Shown here in pieces: positions 1-8,855 of a stretch of 20,913 nt of DNA. The translations under genes and the position numbers were made by a program. The notes under the pieces were generated by a model, which ran no database searches, was not told where the DNA came from, and saw nothing but the letters and a program-made list of their open reading frames with translations. Origin of the DNA: an uncultured beta proteobacterium (GTDB lineage Bacteria; Pseudomonadota; Gammaproteobacteria; Burkholderiales; Burkholderiaceae_C); NCBI GenBank assembly GCA_903859265.1, contig CAIOLZ010000237.1:1-20913 (forward strand). Direction: 5' to 3'. Numbering within the stretch: position 1 is the first letter of the stretch; each line of letters starts with the position of its first letter.

Positions 1-1032
1 GACTTCCATGCCGGTGAGGTTTACCGCGCAGACCACCTGAGCATGCTGCGATCGGGCGCGACCTGGATGACGCTGTTGTCACTGGGCTGGATTTTGGCCA
101 AATTCCGGCGCATCAAGCCCAAGTCACTGTTGGACAACGCGCCACTGAACGACTTGCTGCAACGCCTGGTGCCGCTGGAACGCTTGCCCGAGCTGGTCAG
201 GCTGGGCCATATGCAGGCGTTGGCGGTCACTGCATCGAGCTACAGCACGGGCGACCACGTCACTTTTTTTGAAGGTGACCAACGCCTTCTGCCATGGATG
301 CGAACCCAGCGTTTTGCCGTGCGCGACCGCATCACCCACGCGCATTTGCTGGCATCGAGCGCCATTCCGTTTGTGTTTCCGGCCACCGAACTGCCCATCA
401 ATGGCCACACCGAGTATTTCGGCGACGGCTCCATGCGCCAAAGCGCGCCCGTGGCGCCGGCCATCCATCTGGGCGCCGATCGCGTGCTGGTGGTTGGTGC
501 CGGGCGCATGCATGAGCCCAAGGAGGAAGCCCACCTGCACGCCACAACCAGCTATCCCAGCATTGCGCAAATCGCCGGCCACGCGCTGTCCAATATCTTT
601 CTCGACGCGCTTGCAGTCGATGTGGAACGGGTGCGGCGCATCAACCAGACCATTGCGCTGGTCCCTGCCGAACTTCGCAAAGCCAGCGCCCTGAAGCCGA
701 TTGAATTGCTGGTGATCGCCCCCAGCCAACGTCTCGACGCCGTCGCATCGCGCCACATTGCTGAACTGCCGCACGCTGTGCGCACCATGCTCGGTGGCGT
801 CGGCGTGTCATCGGCCAAAGCGGACGTCAAGGGCGCGGCGCTGGCCAGTTATCTGCTGTTCGAGAGCGGCTATACCCGGGAGCTGATGGCTTTGGGCTAC
901 GCCGACGTGCAAAAGCAGCGTGTAGAGGTGTTGAAGTTCTTTGGCTGGACCGACACCGATACCCGCGTTCAGACCAACGCCGCTGTGCCGGCGTTTGTTG
1001 AGCGCCGCAACGACCCGCTTCGCACCCGATAA
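1..1032 (+). CDS. Patatin-like phospholipase family protein (5' end outside window)
   Basis: The reading frame is open from base 1, so the first ATG at 43 is probably internal and the gene starts upstream. The visible 343 residues match the C-terminal part of a patatin-like serine hydrolase, a family that cleaves acyl chains from lipids with a Ser-Asp dyad. The Asp side of the dyad is visible as the Asp-Gly-Ser motif at about residues 142-144 of the fragment, inside a stretch reading [20 protein letters not shown], which is typical of the patatin fold. The segment before it ([13 protein letters not shown]) is also characteristic. The nucleophile motif G-x-S-x-G and the oxyanion-hole glycines are not in the window and must lie upstream. 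The gene ends 58 bp before metG on the same strand. Family assignment is fairly secure; substrate and location are unknown. Confidence 0.85.
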   Translation, partial: DFHAGEVYRADHLSMLRSGATWMTLLSLGWILAKFRRIKPKSLLDNAPLNDLLQRLVPLERLPELVRLGHMQALAVTASSYSTGDHVTFFEGDQRLLPWMRTQRFAVRDRITHAHLLASSAIPFVFPATELPINGHTEYFGDGSMRQSAPVAPAIHLGADRVLVVGAGRMHEPKEEAHLHATTSYPSIAQIAGHALSNIFLDALAVDVERVRRINQTIALVPAELRKASALKPIELLVIAPSQRLDAVASRHIAELPHAVRTMLGGVGVSSAKADVKGAALASYLLFESGYTRELMALGYADVQKQRVEVLKFFGWTDTDTRVQTNAAVPAFVERRNDPLRTR

Positions 1033-1035
1033 AAT
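1030..1035 (+). promoter_or_regulatory. Candidate -10 element for metG
   Basis: TAAAAT matches the sigma-70 -10 consensus at 5 of 6 positions and overlaps the stop codon of the patatin gene. It would give a leader of about 50 nt before metG. I see no good -35 hexamer at a 16-18 bp spacing, so this is a weak call. Confidence 0.3.
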
Positions 1036-1090
1036 CGCGGGCTGCCCTGCGAAATCCGGCGCCCTGCGCCGCCTTGAAAGTTCCGTACCC

Positions 1091-3211
1091 ATGTCTCGCC
1101 AACTCTTTGTCACCACCGCCTTGCCTTACGCCAATGGAAACTTCCACATTGGCCACATCATGGAATACATCCAGGCCGACATCTGGGTGCGGTTCCAGCG
1201 CATGCAGGGCCACGCGGTTGACTTTGTCGGCGCGGACGACACCCATGGCGCACCCATCATGATTGCCGCTGACAAGGCCGGCAAAACGCCCCAGCAGTTC
1301 GTGGCCGACATTGCCGCGGGGCGCAAACCTTATCTGGATGGGTTCCATATCCAGTTTGACAACTGGCACAGCACCGACGCGCCCGAAAACCACGATCTCG
1401 CGCGCCAGATATACCGCGATCTGCGCGACCGGGCCGATGGTAGCCTGATCGAAGTGCGCACCATCGAGCAATTCTTCGACCCCGAGAAGAACATGTTTTT
1501 GCCCGACCGCTTCATCAAAGGCGAGTGCCCCAAATGCCACTCCAAAGACCAGTACGGCGACAACTGCGAGGTCTGCGGCTCGGTCTATGCGCCCACCGAC
1601 CTGATTAACCCCTACTCCGCTCTATCAGGCGTCAAGCCGGAGCTTAAAAGCTCGGAGCATTTCTTTTTCAAACTCTCCGATCCGCGCTGCGTCGCGTTTT
1701 TGGAGCAATGGACCCAGGACGGCAAGCTGCAGCCCGAAGTTGCCAACAAGATCAAGGAATGGTTCACCGTGCGCACCAATCCGGACGGCACCACCAGCGA
1801 AGGTCTGGGCGATTGGGACATCTCCAGAGACGCGCCCTACTTCGGCATTGAAATTCCCGATGCGCCGGGCAAGTATTTTTACGTCTGGCTCGACGCCCCC
1901 GTGGGCTATTTGGCATCGCTCAAAAACCTGCTCGAGCGACACGGCAGGGACTATGACGCCTACATGGCCAACCCGGCGCTGGAGCAGTACCACTTCATCG
2001 GCAAGGACATTGTTACCTTCCACACGCTGTTCTGGCCGGCCATGCTGCATTTCAGCGGGCGCAAAACACCTGACAATATTTTTGTGCACGGATTCCTGAC
2101 CGTGAACAACGGCGAAAAAATGAGCAAAAGCCGGGGCACCGGCCTGGACCCGCTCAAATACCTGCATCTGGGCATGAACCCCGAATGGCTGCGCTACTAC
2201 CTGGCCGCCAAACTGTCGGCCCGCAATGAAGACATCGACTTCAACGCGGATGATTTCATGGCCCGCGTCAACAGCGATCTGATCGGCAAATTCGTCAATA
2301 TCGCCAGCCGCGCTGCCGGCTTTTTAACCAAACGTTTCGAGGGCAAACTCAGTCAGGAATGGGGCGACAGCGGCAGCGGGCTGCTGAAAGAAATTGCTGC
2401 CGCATCTTCCAGCATCGCGCAGAGTTATGACACGCGCGAATTTGGCAAGGCGACCCGCGAAATCATGCTGCTGGCCGACAAAGTCAACGCCTATGTGGAC
2501 CAGAACAAGCCCTGGGACCTGGCCAAAGACAGCGCCAACAACGCACAACTCCATGCGGTGTGTTCGGTGCTTATCAATGCCTTTGCCATGCTGACGCGCT
2601 ACCTCGCGCCGGTGCTGCCATCGCTCGCAACAGCAGTGCAAACCTTTGTCGGCCAAAGCATGACCGACTGGAATGCACGCGCAAACGTCATCGCCATCCA
2701 GCCCTACCAGCATCTGATGCAGCGCGTCACGCCCGAACAGCTCGACGCGCTCTTCGGCGTGGTGGAGGCCGCACCGGATGCGCCGGCGGCCAAAGCCAAA
2801 GCCGCCGCGCCCGCTTCCAGCGCAAACGCGCCGGGCGGCGAAGACTTGGCACCCACCATCCACATCGATGACTTCGTGAAGGTGGATTTGCGCATCGCCA
2901 AAATCGTGCATTGCGAAGCCGTGGAAGGCTCGACCAAGCTTCTGCGCTTGACGCTGGATGCCGGTGAAAAGGACGAGGCGGGCCAACCACGGCTGCGCAA
3001 TGTTTTCAGCGGCATTGCCAGCATGTACCAGCCCCAGCAATTGGTCGGACAACTCACGGTGCTGGTCGCCAATCTGGCACCGCGCAAGATGAAGTTCGGC
3101 ATTTCCGAGGGCATGGTGCTGGCGGCCAGCCATGGTGATGAAGCCGCACACCCCGGAATCTACGTGCTGACCCCCTGGCCGGGCGCCTTGCCTGGCATGC
3201 GGATCCGCTGA
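1091..3211 (+). CDS. metG: Methionyl-tRNA synthetase
   Basis: This 706-residue protein charges tRNA-Met with methionine in the cytoplasm. The frame opens earlier (ATG at 941), but that start lies inside the patatin gene. The ATG at 1091 gives the standard N-terminus [22 protein letters not shown]. The class I signature HIGH is at residues 19-22 and KMSKS at 343-347. A zinc knuckle of the four-cysteine type is formed by Cys146, Cys149, Cys159 and Cys162. An Ala/Lys/Pro-rich linker (about 563-592) leads to a C-terminal EMAP/Trbp111-like tRNA-binding domain from about residue 593 ([13 protein letters not shown]) to the end. This is the full-length, dimer-forming arrangement seen in E. coli. A weak purine-rich stretch (GAAAG, 1076-1080) may be the ribosome site. 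The gene is convergent with the oxidoreductase gene, 9 bp apart. No defects are seen. Confidence 0.98.
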   Translation: MSRQLFVTTALPYANGNFHIGHIMEYIQADIWVRFQRMQGHAVDFVGADDTHGAPIMIAADKAGKTPQQFVADIAAGRKPYLDGFHIQFDNWHSTDAPENHDLARQIYRDLRDRADGSLIEVRTIEQFFDPEKNMFLPDRFIKGECPKCHSKDQYGDNCEVCGSVYAPTDLINPYSALSGVKPELKSSEHFFFKLSDPRCVAFLEQWTQDGKLQPEVANKIKEWFTVRTNPDGTTSEGLGDWDISRDAPYFGIEIPDAPGKYFYVWLDAPVGYLASLKNLLERHGRDYDAYMANPALEQYHFIGKDIVTFHTLFWPAMLHFSGRKTPDNIFVHGFLTVNNGEKMSKSRGTGLDPLKYLHLGMNPEWLRYYLAAKLSARNEDIDFNADDFMARVNSDLIGKFVNIASRAAGFLTKRFEGKLSQEWGDSGSGLLKEIAAASSSIAQSYDTREFGKATREIMLLADKVNAYVDQNKPWDLAKDSANNAQLHAVCSVLINAFAMLTRYLAPVLPSLATAVQTFVGQSMTDWNARANVIAIQPYQHLMQRVTPEQLDALFGVVEAAPDAPAAKAKAAAPASSANAPGGEDLAPTIHIDDFVKVDLRIAKIVHCEAVEGSTKLLRLTLDAGEKDEAGQPRLRNVFSGIASMYQPQQLVGQLTVLVANLAPRKMKFGISEGMVLAASHGDEAAHPGIYVLTPWPGALPGMRIR

Positions 3212-3220
3212 GCCGGCCTT

Positions 3221-4366
3221 TCACCACCCCGGGGGCAGGACCTCGCGCATGGCAACCGCACGTCCGGTGTCAATGCTGAGGTGCGCGGCGATACCGGTGG
3301 CGATGCTGCGCAGACCATCTTCCAGTGTCACCTCGGCAGGCAGCGCGTTTCGGATTGCGCGAGCAAATTTTTCGTGCTCTATGAATGACGCACCAAAATG
3401 CTGGCCCGGGTATTTGATGCTGGTGTCCCAGACACGGCGTACCGACACGCCCCGGCCGCTGCCCGACGCTTCGCCCCATACCTTGCGCGTACCCCAGTCC
3501 TCACGGCGACCATAACGCAAGGTCAGGGAGGGAAGCAGAGATTCGAGTTTGCCTGCGTCGCCCACAATGGAAATCTGTTCGTTATCGACTGAGTTTTCGG
3601 CAAACATGCACAGGTCCAGCATGGCACGCGCTCCGCTGTTGTATTCAACGATGACGTATGCGCTGTCCAGGATGTCCGGCGTCCTGCCATCGTAGATTTC
3701 GTCGAGATGGTTCACGCGCTGCCCGCCCGAGGCAAATACCCGCGTCGGATGCTCGCCCAGAATAAAGTCCATCAGGTTGAAATAGTGGCAGCACTTCTCC
3801 ACCAGGGTACCGCCGGTGTTGGCATTGAACCGGTTCCAGTCTCCCACCTTGGGGTAGAACGGTTCTCGGTGTTCCCGGATGCTCACCTGATGAATTTGCC
3901 CAACCGCGCCGCCGTGGGCCATGCGGATCATCTCGGCAACCGGTGGCATGTAGCGGTACTCCTGAGCCACCCAAACCAGCGCGTCCTGTCCATCCAACGT
4001 CTTGCGGCCCCGCGCCAGTTCCACCAGAGCATGGGCATCCTCAATCCGAGTGCAGATCGGTTTTTCCGCCAGGATATGCATGGGAGTGGCAAGGCAGTCC
4101 CGCACAATTTCCGCATGGGTGAAGTTCGGTGTAGCCACCACCACCGCATCACACAGGCCGCTGGCCAGCAAATCGCGGTGATCGGCAAACACCCCAAAAC
4201 CGGACTCTTGCGGTGACAACAGATCCAGCGCCTTTTGCCGACTCTGACCATCCGTATCTGCAATGGCAGTGACCGTGCTTGCCGGCAAAGCCCGGATGTT
4301 CTCGATATGCTCGCGCCCCATGCTGCCGCAGCCAATGATTCCATAGCGGATCTTTTGAAGTTCCAT
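3221..4366 (-). CDS. Gfo/Idh/MocA family NAD(P)-dependent oxidoreductase
   Basis: This 381-residue protein has a Rossmann fold at the N-terminus with the dinucleotide motif G-x-G-x-x-G at Gly12, Gly14 and Gly17. It carries the family's Glu-Lys-Pro motif at residues 101-103, where the lysine takes part in catalysis. The substrate-domain signature GGTLVEKCCHYFN lies at about 185-197, with His194 as the likely catalytic histidine. Such enzymes oxidise or reduce a hydroxyl on a sugar, inositol or related polyol, but the substrate cannot be read from the sequence. The gene starts 8 bp after the stop of the minus-strand SulP transporter gene, so they are probably co-transcribed. This raises the possibility, which is inference only, that the transporter supplies or exports something linked to the reaction. 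The ribosome site is weak (TAGG, 7 nt before the ATG). Confidence 0.93.
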   Translation of the reverse strand: MELQKIRYGIIGCGSMGREHIENIRALPASTVTAIADTDGQSRQKALDLLSPQESGFGVFADHRDLLASGLCDAVVVATPNFTHAEIVRDCLATPMHILAEKPICTRIEDAHALVELARGRKTLDGQDALVWVAQEYRYMPPVAEMIRMAHGGAVGQIHQVSIREHREPFYPKVGDWNRFNANTGGTLVEKCCHYFNLMDFILGEHPTRVFASGGQRVNHLDEIYDGRTPDILDSAYVIVEYNSGARAMLDLCMFAENSVDNEQISIVGDAGKLESLLPSLTLRYGRREDWGTRKVWGEASGSGRGVSVRRVWDTSIKYPGQHFGASFIEHEKFARAIRNALPAEVTLEDGLRSIATGIAAHLSIDTGRAVAMREVLPPGW

Positions 4367-4374
4367 CGCAGTGC

Positions 4375-6129
4375 CTATTTCGCGGATTTTTGAACAGCCG
4401 CCAACGCCTCAAAAGCGTCATTGCAGGACAGATAAATCCGTCCTTTCAAACTTTGCCACAGCGGTGTTCGCGCCAGGCGGTCCTGCACCGGACCTTTCAC
4501 TTCGGCCAGATGCAGGCGAATGTGGCGCTTGCCGAGGTCTTCGTCCATTTCCGTCAGCGCCTCCAGCGCGGTCATGTCCACGCGATTTACGGCGCTCATG
4601 ACAAGCACCAGATCGTGCACTGCAGGCTCCAAGACCGGCGCGTGGTTGATTTCAAAGCCCAGGCGTGCCTCAATCGCGCGCAAATTGCCAAAGAAAAAAC
4701 TCTCATCCACCCGAACAAAGCGCACGCCAGGAATTGTTTCCACCCCGTGGCGTTCAACGTTGCGAAAGTGCTCCGTCCCGACAATCCGGCCCATCACGGC
4801 AATGTGCGGCGTGCTGGCGTGGTAGAGCAAAGAAGCCAGCGAAAGGGCAATACCCAGCGCAATGCCCCACTGCAAACCGATCGCAATCACCCCCAACGCG
4901 GTGCCGATCAATGCAAAACCATCGGCGCGATCGTAGGCCCAGGCCCGGCGCATCGCCGCCAGGTCGATCATGCTGAAGGCCGCCACCATGATGCTGGCGG
5001 CCAACACGGCCAGCGGCATGCGGGAGAAACCGGCGGTACCGATAGCAAGAATCAACAGCATCGACAGCGCCGCAACCACGCTGGCAAGTGGCGTTTGCGC
5101 GCCAGCGGAAACATTCACCGCAGTGCGCGAAATGCCGCCTCCCACCGGCATGCCACCATAAAACGCCGCCACCACATTGGCGGCCCCCAAACCGATCAAT
5201 TCCTGGTTGGCGTCAATGCGCTCGCGCCGTTTGACCGCCAGGGCCTGCGCCATGCCAATGTTTTGAACCATGCCAATGAACGCGACGATCAGGGCAGGCA
5301 CCACCAGCAAATTCACCGCGTTGGCATCCGGCACAAAAAATACAAAGCCCGAAACGCTTTCAGCAATCGGCCCCACCACCGACACCCCGTGCCGGGTGTC
5401 CAGGTCAAGCGCCATCACCAGCGCGGTGGCGACCAGCACCACCACGAGCGGCATCAGGCGCACGACGAAGTCGGCCCTCTCCCGCACCAACCCGGCACGG
5501 CGCAAAATGCTGCCCAGCTGGTGCCTGGAAAAGAGAAGTACCGCGGTGCCCGCCAGACCGATCAGCGCAGTAAAAGGCCGGTAATGGGGCAGACTGCGCA
5601 AGGTGGCTGACAATTGTTGCCAACTGCCGTGCGCGTTGACATCCAACCCCAACAGCACCTTGATTTGGCTCAACACAATCAGTACTGCCGAACCTGAAAT
5701 GAAGCCACTGACCACAGGCCGGCTCAGCAAATCCGACAGAAACCCGAGCTTGAACCACCCAAACGCCCACACCAGCAGCCCCGAAAACAGGGCCAGGCTG
5801 GCCGCAAGAGCCGCGTACTGTGCGGTAAAAGGGTCGGCCAGCGGGCTCAGGACCGAGAAAGTCACAATCGCTGTTACTGCTACCGGACCGACGGCCTGCG
5901 TCATGCTGCTTCCCCACAGCGCATAGGCGATCACCGGGAAAACACTCGCCAGCAATCCGGCCTGCGGCGGCAATCCGGCGAGCAGGGCGTAAGCCAGATT
6001 TTGCGGCACCACCAGCACTGCGGTGACGATTCCGGCAACCACATCGCTTTGCAAATGTTGCCTCGGGTAGCGGACCAACCAGTTGGGCAAAAGTGATTGC
6101 AATCGTTGGACAATGTTGACTTGGGTCAT
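4375..6129 (-). CDS. SulP family anion transporter with C-terminal STAS domain
   Basis: This is an inner-membrane transporter of the SulP/SLC26 family, 584 residues from the ATG at 6129. The frame is open further upstream, but that part would run through the divergent transporter gene and is basic, polar and uncharacteristic. The conserved SulP start is seen at about residues 30-60 (DVVAGIVTAVLVVPQNLAYALLAGLPPQAGL), followed by alternating hydrophobic segments to about residue 430, as expected for the 7+7 inverted-repeat fold. A cytoplasmic STAS domain covers roughly the last 130 residues, with Asp518-Met-Thr520 at the usual phospho-site loop. Substrate is not predictable; sulfate, bicarbonate and dicarboxylates are all known in the family. 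It lies head to head with a second SulP gene (36 bp between starts) and is followed by the Gfo/Idh gene. No clear Shine-Dalgarno is present, and a possible -10 (CATAAT, 6141-6136) would put the transcript start close to the ATG. Confidence 0.93.
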   Translation of the reverse strand: MTQVNIVQRLQSLLPNWLVRYPRQHLQSDVVAGIVTAVLVVPQNLAYALLAGLPPQAGLLASVFPVIAYALWGSSMTQAVGPVAVTAIVTFSVLSPLADPFTAQYAALAASLALFSGLLVWAFGWFKLGFLSDLLSRPVVSGFISGSAVLIVLSQIKVLLGLDVNAHGSWQQLSATLRSLPHYRPFTALIGLAGTAVLLFSRHQLGSILRRAGLVRERADFVVRLMPLVVVLVATALVMALDLDTRHGVSVVGPIAESVSGFVFFVPDANAVNLLVVPALIVAFIGMVQNIGMAQALAVKRRERIDANQELIGLGAANVVAAFYGGMPVGGGISRTAVNVSAGAQTPLASVVAALSMLLILAIGTAGFSRMPLAVLAASIMVAAFSMIDLAAMRRAWAYDRADGFALIGTALGVIAIGLQWGIALGIALSLASLLYHASTPHIAVMGRIVGTEHFRNVERHGVETIPGVRFVRVDESFFFGNLRAIEARLGFEINHAPVLEPAVHDLVLVMSAVNRVDMTALEALTEMDEDLGKRHIRLHLAEVKGPVQDRLARTPLWQSLKGRIYLSCNDAFEALAAVQKSAK

Positions 6130-6165
6130 GGCGGGATTATGCAAATTTGCAACTACCATCAGCCC
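6130..6165. promoter_or_regulatory. 36-bp divergent region between two SulP genes with 12-bp palindrome
   Basis: A perfect palindrome TGCAAATTTGCA sits at 6140-6151, near the middle of this gap. For the plus-strand gene, TTGACT at 6116-6121 is a possible -35, with TATGCA at 6138-6143 as a poor -10 16 bp later. For the minus-strand gene, CATAAT (6141-6136 read in reverse) is a 5-of-6 match to the -10 consensus. The palindrome overlaps both candidate -10 elements, so a protein bound there could control both genes. A second perfect palindrome, GATTGCAATC, lies at 6095-6104 inside the start of the minus-strand gene. The palindromes are seen directly; the operator role is inferred. Confidence 0.4.
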
Positions 6166-7827
6166 ATGAAAGTCTCCTACTTTCGATTCCGGCCCAAGTG
6201 GCTGGCCTGCCTGCCGGGCTACGGCCGCGACAAACTGATGCGTGACATCGCCGCCGGCATCACAGTCGGCGTTGTTGCATTGCCACTGGCAATGGCCTTT
6301 GCCATCGCCAGCGGTTTGAAGCCGCAGGCCGGGCTGTTCACTGCGATCATTGCCGGCACGCTGATCTCTGCATTGGGCGGCAGCCGTGTGCAAATCGGCG
6401 GTCCGGCCGGTGCGTTTATCGTCATCGTTTACGGCATCGTTGACCGCTACGGGCTCGCCAATCTGGTCATCGCCACCGCCATGTCCGGTGTCATTTTGTT
6501 TGCGATGGGGTTGATGCGCCTCGGTACGCTGATCCGCTTCATCCCGGTGGCCGTCATCATCGGGTTTACCAACGGCATTGCAGTGTTGATTGCGGTGTCG
6601 CAAATCAAGGATTTTCTGGGGCTCTCAACTGCCAGCCTGCCAGCCGACTTCTTCGGCATGGCAGCGGCATTGTTCGCCGCCATGGGCACCCTCAATCCCT
6701 ATGCCACTGCTCTCGCAGGCGGCACTCTGGCATTGATCGTGTTTTGGCAGTTCGGGCTGTCGCGCGTGTTGCCGGTTGCGCCCTGGAGCCGCCACCTGAC
6801 CGTGTTGCCCGGCTCGGTCATCGCGCTGGTGCTGGCCACCGTCGTGGTGTCGCAATGGGCCTTGCCGGTGACAACCTTGGGCAGCAAATTCGGTGGTATT
6901 CCCTCTGCTTTTCCATCGCTGGTGTGGCCGGCTTTTTCATGGAACACCGTGCGATTTTTGCTCATCCCGGCGGCCACATTGGCCATGCTGGGTGCGATTG
7001 AATCCTTGCTATGCGCGCGGGTCGCGGACGGCATGATCGATGACCGCCACGACCCGAATCAGGAACTCATGGCACAAGGCATTGCCAATTTTGTGACACC
7101 ATTTTTTGGCGGCATGCCAGCCACCGGGACGATCGCCCGTACCGTTACCAACGTCAAAAGCGGCGCCGTGAGTCCTGTCGCCGGCATCGTGCACGCGCTG
7201 ACTCTGTTGCTCATGATGCTGGTTGCCGCGCCCCTGGCCAAAAATATTCCGCTGGCGGCCATGTCGGCGATTCTGATGTTCGTGGCCTGGAACATGGGCG
7301 AATGGCGCGCGTTCCTGCAGTTGCGCCAATACCGGCTTCCTTACCGGGCCACCTTGCTGTCGGTTTTTGTGCTGACGGTGGTGTTCGACCTTACCGTGGC
7401 GGTTGAAGTGGGGCTGGTGGCTGCGTGCATCACCTTCATTTACCGCATATCCAGCCTTACGCGCTCTGAGCCCGTGACCGAGGAAACACTGCCCGGGCTG
7501 GCGGGTCAGGCCGGCAACATTGCCGCCTTCCGGCTTTACGGGGAGCTTTTCTTCGGAGCCGTGAAGCTGGTGGAAGAAATCGCTGACCACCTGCCAAAGC
7601 AACTGCTGATACTGGATTTGAAAAACGTCATCTACATTGACTCCAGCGGTGCCGATACGCTGAGTGATCTGCTGCGTGCCTGCAACAGACAACACGTCCG
7701 GCTGATGGTGTGCGGCCTGGCCCACCAGCCGCTGGACATCGCCACACGCTGTGGTTTCAGGGAAGCGCTCGGGCCTGAGAACCTTGCCACTGACCTTTCG
7801 GCAGCACTGAGCGCGGTCGTAAAATAG
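6166..7827 (+). CDS. SulP family transporter with STAS domain, DauA-like
   Basis: This is a second SulP/SLC26-type inner-membrane transporter, 553 residues from ATG 6166 (MKVSYFRFRPKW). An in-frame ATG at 6097 exists but lies inside the divergent gene. The N-terminal region (DIAAGITVGVVALPLAMAFAIASG, then GGSRVQIGGPAGAFIVIVYG) resembles E. coli DauA (YchM), a C4-dicarboxylate transporter, more than it resembles its neighbour at 4375-6129. The STAS domain ends the protein and has the classic Asp492-Ser-Ser-Gly495 loop of anti-sigma-antagonist-like domains, where Ser can be phosphorylated. Substrate is uncertain. The two adjacent genes look like different subfamilies rather than a recent tandem duplication. 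No strong ribosome site is visible before the ATG. The stop codon overlaps a candidate -10 for the next operon. Confidence 0.93.
   Translation: MKVSYFRFRPKWLACLPGYGRDKLMRDIAAGITVGVVALPLAMAFAIASGLKPQAGLFTAIIAGTLISALGGSRVQIGGPAGAFIVIVYGIVDRYGLANLVIATAMSGVILFAMGLMRLGTLIRFIPVAVIIGFTNGIAVLIAVSQIKDFLGLSTASLPADFFGMAAALFAAMGTLNPYATALAGGTLALIVFWQFGLSRVLPVAPWSRHLTVLPGSVIALVLATVVVSQWALPVTTLGSKFGGIPSAFPSLVWPAFSWNTVRFLLIPAATLAMLGAIESLLCARVADGMIDDRHDPNQELMAQGIANFVTPFFGGMPATGTIARTVTNVKSGAVSPVAGIVHALTLLLMMLVAAPLAKNIPLAAMSAILMFVAWNMGEWRAFLQLRQYRLPYRATLLSVFVLTVVFDLTVAVEVGLVAACITFIYRISSLTRSEPVTEETLPGLAGQAGNIAAFRLYGELFFGAVKLVEEIADHLPKQLLILDLKNVIYIDSSGADTLSDLLRACNRQHVRLMVCGLAHQPLDIATRCGFREALGPENLATDLSAALSAVVK
7820..7825 (+). 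promoter_or_regulatory. Candidate -10 element for the DUF3460-scpA-panBC operon
   Basis: TAAAAT (5 of 6 to consensus) overlaps the stop codon of the SulP gene. A good Shine-Dalgarno (AGAGG, 7833-7837) follows, 7 nt before the ATG at 7845. The leader would be very short. No convincing -35 is visible, so the call is weak. Confidence 0.3.
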
Positions 7828-7844
7828 CCCAAAGAGGTATTTTT

Positions 7845-8051
7845 ATGAACATTTTTCGCCGTCCCGACTACCACTCCGATGTCACCCAGTTCATCAACCA
7901 GCTCAAGGCCGAAAAGCCGGCGCTGGAAGCCGAGCAACGCAAAGGGCGCGCACTGTTGTGGGACAAGGTAGTCGATCGTCTGGCCTGGCGCGGTTACCGC
8001 AAAGCCCAGGTCGCGCAAAAGCCCTACGTTTACCAAACTGACAACACCTAA
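7845..8051 (+). CDS. DUF3460 family protein
   Basis: This small protein of 68 residues (MNIFRRPDYHSDVTQFINQL...) matches the DUF3460 family known from Burkholderiales and their relatives. Its function is unknown. It is basic, soluble in appearance, has no signal peptide or membrane segment, and contains a long charged helix-like centre (QLKAEKPALEAEQRKGRALLWDKV). It has a good ribosome site (AGAGG, 7-nt spacer) and is followed after 6 bp by scpA, which has none. This suggests it leads the operon and that scpA translation is coupled to it. The same pairing with scpA and panBC is, to my knowledge, common in this order. Confidence 0.88.
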   Translation: MNIFRRPDYHSDVTQFINQLKAEKPALEAEQRKGRALLWDKVVDRLAWRGYRKAQVAQKPYVYQTDNT

Positions 8052-8057
8052 TCGTTC

Positions 8058-8855
8058 ATGACCGAGGTGGTTGACCACGTCGCGGTGGCGCGACTTTATG
8101 GCGAACCGCTGTTTGCGTTGCCGCAGGATTTGTATATCCCGCCGGACGCGCTGGAAGTTTTTCTGGAAGCCTTTGAAGGCCCGCTGGACTTGCTGCTCTA
8201 CCTGATCCGCAAGCAAAACTTCAACATTCTCGACATTCCGATGCTCAGCGTGACCAAACAGTATTTGGTCTATGTCGATCAGATCCGAAAACACAATCTG
8301 GAGCTTGCCGCGGAGTACCTTCTGATGGCGGCCATGCTGATCGAGATCAAATCGCGCATGCTCTTGCCTCCCAAAAAATCAGCACAAGGCGAAGAGGTCG
8401 AAGACCCGCGTGCCGAACTCGTGCGCCGCTTGCTTGAGTATGAACAGATGAAGCTGGCCGCAGCGCGGCTCAATGCCCTGCCCCAGTTTGGCCGTGATTT
8501 CCTGAAGGCTGCGGTGTACATCGAGCAAAGCCTGCAACCGCGCTTCCCGGAAGTTCACCTGGTGGATTTGCAAGAGGCCTGGCGCGATATTTTGAAACGG
8601 GCCAAGCTGGTGCAGCACCACAAAATCAGCCGTGCCGAACTCTCTGTTCGCGAGCATATGAGCATGGTGCTCAAACGGCTGCAGGGGCGCCGCTTTGTCG
8701 GGTTTGAAGACCTTTTCAACCCCGAAAGCGGCGCTCCGGTGCTGGTTGTCACCTTTATTGCGCTGCTGGAACTGGCCAAGGAAACGCTGATCGAAATCAC
8801 CCAGGCCGAGGCCTTTGCACCCATCTATGTGCGCCTGGCCTATTCACCCACATGA
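8058..8855 (+). CDS. scpA: Segregation and condensation protein A
   Basis: This is the kleisin subunit of the SMC-ScpAB condensin complex, which compacts and segregates the chromosome. The 265-residue length fits the family. The hallmark [24 protein letters not shown] is at about residues 37-60, preceded by an N-terminal extension of about 35 residues. It is followed by the helical segment ending in [15 protein letters not shown], which binds SMC, and by a C-terminal winged-helix-like region ([23 protein letters not shown]). No scpB is adjacent; it must lie elsewhere, as is usual when scpA sits beside the pan genes. The stop codon overlaps the panB start (ATGA), indicating translational coupling. 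No Shine-Dalgarno precedes its own start. Confidence 0.96.
   Translation: MTEVVDHVAVARLYGEPLFALPQDLYIPPDALEVFLEAFEGPLDLLLYLIRKQNFNILDIPMLSVTKQYLVYVDQIRKHNLELAAEYLLMAAMLIEIKSRMLLPPKKSAQGEEVEDPRAELVRRLLEYEQMKLAAARLNALPQFGRDFLKAAVYIEQSLQPRFPEVHLVDLQEAWRDILKRAKLVQHHKISRAELSVREHMSMVLKRLQGRRFVGFEDLFNPESGAPVLVVTFIALLELAKETLIEITQAEAFAPIYVRLAYSPT

Noticed and set aside
1057..1071. GC-rich hairpin CGGCGC-CCT-GCGCCG between the patatin gene and metG, considered as a terminator.
   Set aside because: No T-tract follows, the loop is only 3 nt, and it sits in the likely metG leader. There is nothing T-box-like either. It could be chance in GC-rich DNA.
941..1090. Longer metG start at ATG 941.
   Set aside because: It overlaps the patatin gene and adds 50 residues before the conserved MetRS N-terminus; ATG 1091 gives the expected start.
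4390..5610. Plus-strand 406-codon frame opposite the SulP gene.
   Set aside because: Its composition is rich in His, Arg and Gln with no family match, typical of the antisense of a hydrophobic membrane protein gene.
6130..6603. 158-codon upstream extension of the minus-strand SulP gene.
   Set aside because: It is antisense to the conserved core of the plus-strand SulP gene, and the predicted extension is His/Asp/Gln-rich, as expected for an antisense shadow.
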